11,908 nt of DNA, taken from Pseudomonadota bacterium (GTDB lineage Bacteria > Pseudomonadota > Alphaproteobacteria > Reyranellales > Reyranellaceae). The notes under the pieces were generated by a model, which had not been told where the DNA came from, did no database searches, and was given only the letters and a program-made list of their open reading frames with translations. Position numbers and translations under genes: made by a program. The stretch lies in assembly GCA_023436825.1 (NCBI GenBank), contig JAEZHS010000568.1, positions 1-11,908 of the forward strand. Direction: 5' to 3'. Shown here one piece after another: positions 1 through 5,473 of this stretch; within the stretch, counting starts at the first letter, position 1, and each line of letters begins with the position of its first letter.

Positions 1-164
1 AGATCGTCGTCAGCAATGCGGCGGGCGGCGTGATGGGCACGTTCAACATCCGCAGCTTGCCCGGCGGCGGCACCGAGGTCGCCTATCGCAGCGTCTATGG
101 CGGGCCGACCACCGACGCCGGCGGCGACGCCAAGGACATCGCCGACCGCTGCGCACGGCCGTAA
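1..164 (+). CDS. 3' end of an unrecognised protein (partial)
   Basis: The frame beginning at base 3 is open from the window edge to TAA at 162-164 and gives 53 residues, starting IVVSNAAGGVMGTF and ending DIADRCARP. Codons have the G/C-rich third positions seen in the clear genes here. The fragment is rich in Gly, Ala and Thr and looks like short beta-strands joined by turns. No domain can be recognised from so little, and the start lies outside the window. A hairpin follows directly after the stop, and the next gene is convergent. Only its being the C-terminal end of a coding region is claimed; function is unknown. Confidence 0.55.
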   Translation, partial: IVVSNAAGGVMGTFNIRSLPGGGTEVAYRSVYGGPTTDAGGDAKDIADRCARP

Positions 165-165
165 C

Positions 166-194
166 GGGAACGCGGGCCGGATGCCCGCGCTCCC
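166..194. terminator. Hairpin between convergent genes
   Basis: GGGA-a-CGCGGGC at 166-177 pairs with GCCCGCG-c-TCCC at 183-194 around a 5-nt loop (CGGAT). The stem is 11 pairs with one A/C mismatch. It fills exactly the space between the TAA at 162-164 and the minus-strand stop at 195-197. There is no run of T on either side, so intrinsic termination is inferred from position and stem strength. It probably serves both directions. Confidence 0.6.
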
Positions 195-1787
195 TTACCT
201 GAACATCAGCTCGCGATAGCCGCCGCCGGCGACATTGCCGATGCGCTGGCGGTATTCGAGGGCGCCGCCGTAGTAGCCCAGCACGCGTCGCACCTGGCGG
301 CCGTCGACGTTGCGGTTGACGCCGGTCTGCCAGGAGTTGACCTCGGCGAACAGCAGACCCTCGACCGCCTGCTCGACCTCGGCGACCCAGGTGGCCACCT
401 CTTCCGTGCGCGGCTCGACCCGCGCCAAGCCGTGATCGTGCATGTGCGTCACGAGGCCGGTCAGCCAGTCGACGATCTCCTCGATGTTGCGCGGGATGTT
501 GCCGCGCGCGGTGTGCGGGCCCAGCACCATCAGCATGTTGGGGAAGCCTTCGGCCATCATGCCGAGGAACGTGCGCGGCATGCCCTTCCAGTCGTCCTTG
601 AGCCTCCGCCCGCCGGGCCCGACGATGTCGATGCGATCGTAGGGACCGGTGACGCCGTCGAAGCCCGTGGCATAGATCAGGATGTCGAAGGCGAGATCCT
701 CCGCGCTGGTCCGGATGCCTTGCGGCGTGATGCGCTCGATCGGCGTCTCGTTGATGTCGACCAGCCGCACATTGTCCTGATTGTAGACCTCGAAATAGCG
801 GGTCTCGAGCGGCAGCCGGCGCGTCCCGAAGCCGTGGTCCTTGGGGATCAGCTTGTCGGCGACCTCGGGGTCGCGCACCCGCTCGCGGATCTTCCTGGCC
901 ATGAAGGCGCTCGCCAGCGCATTGGCCCTCTTGTCGGTCAGCACGTCGGCGAAGTTGCCGACCCAGATGCCGAAGCCCGGCTCGCCGTAGAGCTTCTCCC
1001 AGAACGCCTCGCGCTCCTCGGCCGAGACGTCCAGCGCCCTGCGCGGATCGGTCTGGTGAATGAAGCAGGTGCTGGTCTGCCGGCAGCGCTCAAAGATCTC
1101 GCCGTAGGAGGCCTTGATCTTCTTCTGCTCCTCCGGAGTGATGCGCCGGTTGTGCAAAGGCGCCGCCCAATTGGGCGTGCGCTGGAACACCGTGAGATGG
1201 CCGACGTCCGGGGCGATGGTCTGGATGACCTGGATGGCGGTCGCCCCGGTGCCGATGATGCCGACGCGCTTGCCGGCGAGCGACACGCCCTCGCGCGGCC
1301 AGCGCGCCGTGTGGAAGGCGTGGCCGTGAAAGCTCTCGCGGCCGGGAATGGTGGGCAGCGTGTAGGCCGACAATGGGCCCAGTGCCGTAATCAGGAGCCG
1401 CGCGCTCGCCTGCTCGCCGTTCTCCAGCGTGATCGTCCAGCGATCGCGCGCCCCGTCGAAGCGCGCGGCGGCGACGCGGCAGCTGAAGCGGATGTCGCGG
1501 CGCAGGTCGAACTTGTCGGCCACGAAGTTGAGATAGCGCAGCGTGTCGGGCTGGGCGGCGAAATGCTCGGGCCACTCCCATTCCTGCAGCAGTTCCTCGG
1601 AGAAGGAATAGCCGTAGGACCAGCTCTCCGAATCGAAGCGCGCACCGGGATAGCGGTTCCAGTACCAAGTGCCGCCGACGTCGGTGCCGGCTTCGAAGAC
1701 CTGGACCCTGAGACCGAGGCCGCGTAGGCGGTGGAGCTGGTACAGGCCCGCGACGCCGGCACCGATGACGATGACGTCAGGTTGCAT
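195..1787 (-). CDS. Flavin-containing monooxygenase, Baeyer-Villiger type
   Basis: A 530-residue class B flavoprotein monooxygenase that should use FAD and NADPH to insert oxygen into a ketone or related substrate in the cytoplasm. Numbered from the start chosen here, the FAD-binding Rossmann motif GAGVAG is at about 9-14, followed by the family's DVGGTWYWNRYPGARFD stretch. The Baeyer-Villiger fingerprint FHGHAFHTARWP (pattern FxGxxxHTxxW) is at about 153-164, and the NADPH-binding GTGATA at about 179-184. The C-terminal DILIYATGFD motif is also present. Length is usual for cyclohexanone/phenylacetone monooxygenase relatives. The ATG at 1787 puts the Rossmann strand close to the N-terminus, as in the family; an in-frame ATG at 1814 would add 9 residues, and neither has a strong Shine-Dalgarno. 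It stands alone on the minus strand. The substrate cannot be read from sequence. Confidence 0.9.
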   Translation of the reverse strand: MQPDVIVIGAGVAGLYQLHRLRGLGLRVQVFEAGTDVGGTWYWNRYPGARFDSESWSYGYSFSEELLQEWEWPEHFAAQPDTLRYLNFVADKFDLRRDIRFSCRVAAARFDGARDRWTITLENGEQASARLLITALGPLSAYTLPTIPGRESFHGHAFHTARWPREGVSLAGKRVGIIGTGATAIQVIQTIAPDVGHLTVFQRTPNWAAPLHNRRITPEEQKKIKASYGEIFERCRQTSTCFIHQTDPRRALDVSAEEREAFWEKLYGEPGFGIWVGNFADVLTDKRANALASAFMARKIRERVRDPEVADKLIPKDHGFGTRRLPLETRYFEVYNQDNVRLVDINETPIERITPQGIRTSAEDLAFDILIYATGFDGVTGPYDRIDIVGPGGRRLKDDWKGMPRTFLGMMAEGFPNMLMVLGPHTARGNIPRNIEEIVDWLTGLVTHMHDHGLARVEPRTEEVATWVAEVEQAVEGLLFAEVNSWQTGVNRNVDGRQVRRVLGYYGGALEYRQRIGNVAGGGYRELMFR

Positions 1788-1872
1788 CCCGCAATGATAG
1801 GCGACGGCGCCCATCCCGTCGTCTGCGTCGTTGCCCTGCTTTCGCTGCGCGCTGCCGGCACCAACGTGCTCT

Positions 1873-1882
1873 ATCGTACGAT
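1873..1882. promoter_or_regulatory. 10-bp perfect palindrome in a divergent intergenic region
   Basis: ATCGTACGAT is a perfect palindrome lying between the divergently transcribed monooxygenase and the small gene beginning at 1943. It could be half-site DNA for a dimeric regulator, but no regulator gene is adjacent and a palindrome this short can occur by chance. Confidence 0.15.
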
Positions 1883-1942
1883 GGCTTGGCCGGTCGTCGC
1901 GCCGCTCCTAGAGTTGCGCGGTAGGATCGAGGGGTGAACGCC

Positions 1943-2317
1943 ATGGATGTGGCGTCGTTTCTGCGGGAGATCGGGGAAGAACTGACGGACTGCAGGACCA
2001 GTGTACGGGACCTAGCCGCGCTCGCCTTTGAAGCCGACGGTCGCGACATCTCCATCCAGATCCGCCGTGACCTGCACGCGCCCTCCTACCCTCCGCTTGA
2101 CGCCATCCTGGACAGGGTCGGCGCGACCTGCCTGGCGCAGGGAATTGCCGTCCGCCAGCTCCGGCGCATTTCCTTCCTGGAAGGCGAGATAAGGGTCGAA
2201 CTGGCCGACGACGGCGGCCGGATCAACGCCGTGCAGAGCTATCCGATCGAAATGACGGTCCGCTCGCCGCTGCTGCCATCCACTCTCCGCGTCGAGGACA
2301 ACCTGCCCGAGCGTTAG
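1943..2317 (+). CDS. Hypothetical protein, 124 aa
   Basis: A small acidic soluble protein beginning MDVASFLREIGEEL. I do not recognise the family. A predicted N-terminal helix (about 3-35) is followed by alternating strands and helices; there is no signal peptide or membrane segment. The ATG at 1943 is preferred over the in-frame GTG at 1934 because GAGGGG at 1929-1934 sits at good Shine-Dalgarno distance from 1943 but overlaps the GTG. Third-position G/C content supports coding. It is divergent from the monooxygenase and convergent with the membrane operon, with a strong hairpin just after its stop. It appears to be a single-gene unit of unknown role. Confidence 0.65.
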   Translation: MDVASFLREIGEELTDCRTSVRDLAALAFEADGRDISIQIRRDLHAPSYPPLDAILDRVGATCLAQGIAVRQLRRISFLEGEIRVELADDGGRINAVQSYPIEMTVRSPLLPSTLRVEDNLPER

Positions 2318-2323
2318 GCGCGC

Positions 2324-2353
2324 CACGCCCGGCCTGCAGGCAGGCCGGGCGTG
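2324..2353. terminator. Strong bidirectional hairpin terminator
   Basis: CACGCCCGGCCTGC at 2324-2337 is the exact reverse complement of GCAGGCCGGGCGTG at 2340-2353. That is a 14-bp perfect inverted repeat separated by 2 nt, in practice a 13-bp stem with a 4-nt loop. It lies 6 nt after the stop of the plus-strand gene and 12 nt before the stop of the minus-strand membrane gene. No T-run is present; function as a shared terminator is inferred from position. Confidence 0.7.
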
Positions 2354-2365
2354 ACCATTGACCGA

Positions 2366-3316
2366 CTACCAAAACCGTCGCGAGCCGAACAGCACCACCA
2401 GTGTGCGTTCGTCGCGATGCCGTGCGCCGAGCGCCGCGCCGGCGCAGGCTGCCGCGGCACCGATCGCCATCGTCGCCGCGGCCAGGAAGCCCGCGATCAG
2501 CGTCGCCTTGCGCGCCTTGTCGGCGGCATCGCGCACCTTCTGCTCGGCCGCCTTCATCTCGGTGAAGGCTTCGTCGACGCGCTTCTCGGCCTCGGCCTGC
2601 GGCAGGCCTGTGCGTTGGCTGACCAAGCTGGCGAGCCACGCGCGGTCGCGCGCATCGAGCTGCGGGTTGTTGAGATTGGCCGTGAAAGCGCGCGCGATCG
2701 GAGCAGCAAGATCGGCGCGTGAGCCGGCGGCCGGGCCGCCCGCCGGCGCGGCTCCGGCGGGGCCCGGTGCCAGCAGACGATCGACGGCATAGTCGACGGG
2801 TTGCGCAGAGAGCTGTTGCAGGGCCTGCGGCGCCTGCGGGTTGGCGGCCGCACCTGCCGTGCCGGCCGCAGCGACCGCCGTAGTGGCGCCGGTCACGGCC
2901 TTGGCGATGCCGCTCGCTCCGGACAGGGCGAGCGCGGCGCCGACCACCACTCCGAGCGCCCACACTGCGAAGCCGTGGCCACCGTCGCGGAAGTGCCGCT
3001 CGACGGTATCGCTGGTCACCCAGGGCGTGCGCATGCGGCCAGCGAGATAGCCGCCGGTGGCGAAACTCGCGACATGCACCAGGGCGATGTAAAGCCCCGC
3101 GAGCACGGCCAGCGCCTTGGCCGAGAGCCCGGCATAAGGCTGCGGCGAAGTCACGGTGAGGCCGAGCGCGCCGCCGAAGGTCATCAGGACGACCATTATG
3201 GCAAGCGCGACCAACGTACCGAGGATGATCGGGCCCCAGTCGACATAGCGACCGCCCGGAAGATCGGTGGCTACGGCGGTGGTATCGGTGGTGGTGGCGG
3301 CAGTGACGACAGCCAT
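2366..3316 (-). CDS. Multi-pass inner-membrane protein (often annotated PhnA-like)
   Basis: A 316-residue integral membrane protein. Hydrophobic segments appear at about 28-52 (after YVDWGPIILG), 67-92, 113-140 and 270-297. Between the last two lies a long Ala/Pro/Gly-rich soluble stretch (150-205) and a charged, probably helical region (240-270, AEAEKRVDEAFTEMK). The tail is short and basic. The pattern YVDWGP..., GGYLAGRM and a closing GARHRDER segment resembles alphaproteobacterial proteins that databases often label 'PhnA-like', a label without proven function. The start is ATG at 3316 with GGGAGGA just upstream; longer in-frame extensions would swallow the 24-aa gene and lack coding character. 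It is the second gene of an operon, 11 nt after the peptide gene's stop, and should follow the EcfG-type promoter. A role in envelope stress response is inference. Confidence 0.75.
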   Translation of the reverse strand: MAVVTAATTTDTTAVATDLPGGRYVDWGPIILGTLVALAIMVVLMTFGGALGLTVTSPQPYAGLSAKALAVLAGLYIALVHVASFATGGYLAGRMRTPWVTSDTVERHFRDGGHGFAVWALGVVVGAALALSGASGIAKAVTGATTAVAAAGTAGAAANPQAPQALQQLSAQPVDYAVDRLLAPGPAGAAPAGGPAAGSRADLAAPIARAFTANLNNPQLDARDRAWLASLVSQRTGLPQAEAEKRVDEAFTEMKAAEQKVRDAADKARKATLIAGFLAAATMAIGAAAACAGAALGARHRDERTLVVLFGSRRFW

Positions 3317-3327
3317 GATGTCCTCCC

Positions 3328-3402
3328 TCAACGCAAGCCGATGACAGAGAGGATGAACATGATGATGACGACCAGACCGACCAGATAGATGATGGCGTTC
3401 AT
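3328..3402 (-). CDS. 24-residue single-pass membrane peptide
   Basis: A 25-codon ORF including TGA. It encodes a peptide that starts MNAIIYLVGLVVII and ends SVIGLR: one hydrophobic helix spanning nearly the whole length, with a single basic residue at the C-terminus. GAGG lies 8 nt upstream of the ATG. The stop is followed at once by the Shine-Dalgarno (GGGAGGA) of the 316-aa membrane protein, so the two are probably translationally linked. The EcfG-like -10 element lies about 31 nt upstream. I recall very similar 20-30-residue peptides in other Alphaproteobacteria, but could not check. The function is unknown; a small membrane partner or regulator of the downstream protein is a reasonable guess. 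Confidence 0.7.
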   Translation of the reverse strand: MNAIIYLVGLVVIIMFILSVIGLR

Positions 3403-3433
3403 TGACAACCTCTTCTTCGTTCGCGTTACGCCG

Positions 3434-3459
3434 AACGTGCGGGCTGAAAGAAGGGTTCC
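3434..3459 (-). promoter_or_regulatory. EcfG (general stress sigma factor) promoter
   Basis: On the minus strand GGAAC (3459-3455) is followed after exactly 17 nt by CGTT (3437-3434). This is the published alphaproteobacterial EcfG consensus GGAAC-N16/17-CGTT, with no mismatch. It faces the 24-aa peptide and membrane-protein operon; transcription would begin near 3425-3428, leaving a leader of about 25 nt that holds the Shine-Dalgarno. The spacing, direction and target (small envelope protein genes) fit the PhyR-NepR-EcfG regulon. No ecfG, phyR or nepR gene is in the window. Confidence 0.7.
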
Positions 3460-3624
3460 CATCGGCAGGATGCGTCCGGTAGCGGACCGAAACACTGGAC
3501 ACGGCTACGGCACTCGCAACGGGTGAGGCTTTTCATGCCAGCATCGCAACCTGCGCGACCGCGGTGCCTTGATGCCGTGTGGCGGCTCGTCACCGGAAGA
3601 GAGTAAAACGAGAGGCAGCAGGTT

Positions 3625-4011
3625 ATGGCACGGCTCGATTGGATGACGTTTCTCGCCGCCCATCCCAAGGCCCATCTGCTGGCTGCGCATGTCCCCGACC
3701 CCAGCGCGATGGCGCTGAAGCGCCTGCGACGGCTGATTCAGACATTGATCGACGGCGAGGACCCGGCGGCCGACTACGCCACCGCCATCGTGCGCCGCCG
3801 GGACATCACCGAAATCCAATGCGGTTTCGCCGAGCGCGACGATGCAGAGCGCGTCGGTGCACGGCTGGGGGCAAGGCCGGTGACGGCGAGCGAGGGATGG
3901 CTGAGCGAATCCTGTCTCCAGCTCGACGAGCACGTCGAGAGCACGCTGCAGCCTCCCAAGCGGACATCACGTCATGCCCTGCCGGACCGCCCGTATCTTG
4001 TGCGCTCGTGA
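3625..4011 (+). CDS. Hypothetical protein, 128 aa
   Basis: A small soluble protein starting MARLDWMTFLAAHPKAHLL. I do not recognise the family. The N-terminal half looks helical (PSAMALKRLRRLIQTLIDG). The middle, IVRRRDITEIQCGFAERDDAERVGARLGA, resembles a strand-helix unit. The last 25 or so residues have weaker codon bias and are Pro/Arg-rich, so the tail may be poorly conserved. GAGAGG about 9 nt upstream is a plausible ribosome site. Overlapping longer frames on both strands have poorer codon use. It is divergent from the EcfG-type operon; the space between (3460-3624) shows no promoter I would defend. Confidence 0.55.
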   Translation: MARLDWMTFLAAHPKAHLLAAHVPDPSAMALKRLRRLIQTLIDGEDPAADYATAIVRRRDITEIQCGFAERDDAERVGARLGARPVTASEGWLSESCLQLDEHVESTLQPPKRTSRHALPDRPYLVRS

Positions 4012-4071
4012 GACTTGGCATGCCCGGCTGTCAACACGTCACGCCAGAAAAAGCATCCGATCTGGGACGGT

Positions 4072-4104
4072 CCGGGAAACTCTGCTTGGTCGCGATTTTC
4101 CCGG
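4072..4104. terminator. Possible weak hairpin after the 128-aa gene
   Basis: CCGGGAAA at 4072-4079 pairs with TTTCCCGG at 4097-4104 across a 17-nt loop. It lies about 60 nt after the stop at 4011 and well before the receiver gene. The loop is long and no T-run follows, so termination is only a possibility. Confidence 0.25.
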
Positions 4105-4213
4105 TTTCCCCAGCCTCACAGCAGACTGGTCCCACCACACCGGACCCGAAGAAAGGTGACGTCGCGCCGGCGCCGGCACATTGAGCTCAAGTTCTGTCCG
4201 CTGGAGTGCCGCC

Positions 4214-4663
4214 GTGGCCAACGACTTCACCTGCGATGTCCTGATCGTCGAGGACGAGCGCGTCCAGTGCGAGGAGATGGCGACCTTCCTTGCCCGGGCC
4301 GGCCTTTCGGTGACGATGGCGCATGGCGGAGCGGCCGGCCTGGCCCAAGCCCGCCGCCTGCCGCCTCGCGTCGCCCTGATCGACTACAATCTGCCTGACA
4401 TGACGGGCGTGCAGCTCGCCGAGAAGCTTCGGGCATCGTTTCCGGAAACGGCCATCCTGATAGCCTCGGGTCGCATCGAGGGGCTGTCGGAGCAGACGCT
4501 GAAGTCGCTCGGCATCTCGGCGTTCGTCAACAAACCCTTGCCGCTCGGACCGCTGCGCCAGGCCGTCCTGCGGCTGGCGCGCTCGAAGCCGGTCAACCGG
4601 CTCGAGCGGCAGCGGCAGGCCAGCGGCTGGCTCGCCGCGGGCGTCGGCGGCACCCGACACTGA
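4214..4663 (+). CDS. Stand-alone response-regulator receiver protein
   Basis: A 149-residue CheY-like receiver domain with no DNA-binding or enzymatic output domain. The whole phosphorylation site can be traced: acidic residues E13/D14 in DVLIVEDE, phosphoacceptor D57 in VALIDYNLPDMTG, S85 in ILIASGR (the switch Ser/Thr) and K107-P108 in FVNKPL. The GTG at 4214 is chosen as the start because GGAG at 4203-4206 lies 7 nt upstream; the TTG at 4181 would add 11 residues of unlikely sequence. The final 30 residues are basic and probably disordered. With no histidine kinase nearby it is an orphan that would act through protein contact or phosphate relay. It ends 52 nt from the convergent SpoIIAA-like gene, where I see no convincing hairpin. 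Confidence 0.88.
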   Translation: MANDFTCDVLIVEDERVQCEEMATFLARAGLSVTMAHGGAAGLAQARRLPPRVALIDYNLPDMTGVQLAEKLRASFPETAILIASGRIEGLSEQTLKSLGISAFVNKPLPLGPLRQAVLRLARSKPVNRLERQRQASGWLAAGVGGTRH

Positions 4664-4715
4664 CCATGCGAGACCGGCTCGGCAGGATCGCGCGGCCTGG
4701 TCGCCGTGCTTTGAT

Positions 4716-5090
4716 CTAGGCTCGGGATTGCGCCTCGAGCCAGTTGCGTGCGCGCGTCGGGCTTTCGAACAGCCGCATCGGTCGGTCGGCGAGCGCGAGC
4801 GCTCCCAGCACACGGGCAAAAGGTTCGGTCTGGTCGGGATTGGCGTCGATGGCGAGCGCGCCGACCTTGCCGAGGCTGTGCTGGGAGCGGATCTCGGCAA
4901 TGATCACCAGCAGCTCCTGTGCGGTCATCACCGAGCTGCCGGCACGGCCGTCGAACAGCTTGCGATAGTGCGTGACCCCCGCGCCGGACAGGGTGCGCAG
5001 GTAAGTCATGGTATCGGCGAGCGACACCTCGCCTTCGGCCACGGTGGAGACGAGCTCGGCGCGCGAATCGATGGTCCAGTAAAGCGGCAT
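4716..5090 (-). CDS. SpoIIAA-like (STAS-type) small protein
   Basis: A 124-residue soluble protein beginning MPLYWTIDSRAELV. It has the strand-helix alternation of SpoIIAA/STAS-like proteins: an N-terminal strand pair ending TVAEGEVSL, a helix with YLRTL, a strand HYRKLFDGR, a helix in MTAQELLVIIAEIRSQ, a strand VGALAID, and a closing MRLFESPTRARNWLEAQ like the 'F...A..WL' end of that superfamily. The assignment is by pattern, not search. The ATG at 5090 has a very good Shine-Dalgarno (GAGGAGG, 7 nt away); extending the frame upstream adds low-quality sequence. Its partner is unknown. The adjacent orphan receiver may hint at a shared signalling role, but the two genes are convergent. Confidence 0.7.
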   Translation of the reverse strand: MPLYWTIDSRAELVSTVAEGEVSLADTMTYLRTLSGAGVTHYRKLFDGRAGSSVMTAQELLVIIAEIRSQHSLGKVGALAIDANPDQTEPFARVLGALALADRPMRLFESPTRARNWLEAQSRA

Positions 5091-5220
5091 GAAAGGCCTC
5101 CTCAATCTCGTCGAGGCGCGGAACGCGGCGCACGCGTCCGGTCGGCCTTGCCTGTCCATTCAACATCAAGCGGCGCTGAGCACGCCGGTGGATTTGTATG
5201 ATTTGTTTTCGGTGAGACGC

Positions 5221-5444
5221 ATGGTCAAGGCATTCGGGACGCACAGTCAAACGCGCGGTGGGTCGAGTTGGTAGAAGCCCTGCCAAGCATCGCAGTCGCG
5301 AGGCTGAGCCATGGACCTGACAGGGGCGCACATGGTGCCGTACGCGCGCCGTCGCGGGTGTCGAACACCGTCTGGCGCCGCCTGTTCGCCGAGCGACGCG
5401 ACCTCAAGGTGCCGGACGGCTTCCGGCCGGAGGCGCTGCCGTGA
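5221..5444 (+). pseudogene. Small ORF, apparently frameshifted (about 75 codons)
   Basis: From 5268 to TGA at 5442-5444 one frame is strongly coding-like in its second half. It reads VEALPSIAVARLSHG early on and LFAERRDLKVPDGFRPEALP at the end, with G/C-ending codons. That frame is open back to 5202 but has no ATG. An ATG at 5221, with GGTGAG just upstream, opens the neighbouring frame (MVKAFGTHSQTRGGSSW, then TAG at 5272). One missing base near 5255-5262 would join the two into one protein of about 75 residues. Either it is a recent frameshift or sequencing error, or the gene begins at a rare start such as TTG 5268. The family is unknown. Its stop overlaps an in-frame GTG of the protease frame, and it ends 29 nt before the protease ATG, so the two could be co-transcribed. 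Confidence 0.4.
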
Positions 5445-5473
5445 TAGGCCATCGGTTCCTTTGGAGTGAGTAC

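Noticed and set aside
167..192. GGAAC as a second EcfG-type -35 box
   Set aside because: At the 16-17 nt spacing there is no CGTT, and the bases are part of the hairpin between convergent genes.
432..1727. Long open frame (431 codons) on the plus strand
   Set aside because: It is antisense to the flavin monooxygenase, whose motifs are unmistakable. The product is Asp/Val/Arg-rich low-complexity sequence typical of the shadow frame in GC-rich genes.
3402..3430. Plus-strand TTGACA as a sigma-70 -35 box for the 128-aa gene
   Set aside because: It overlaps the start codon of the divergent peptide gene, has no convincing -10 at 16-18 nt, and lies over 200 nt from the target.
3579..4184. 201-codon plus-strand frame overlapping the 128-aa gene
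   Set aside because: Very Arg/Pro/Gly-rich with poor codon use and no ribosome site. The overlapping frame from 3625 reads as a normal protein.
5441..5473. GTG start for the protease overlapping the upstream TGA
   Set aside because: No good Shine-Dalgarno precedes it, whereas ATG 5474 has GGAG 7 nt upstream and begins a sequence typical of the family's N-terminus.
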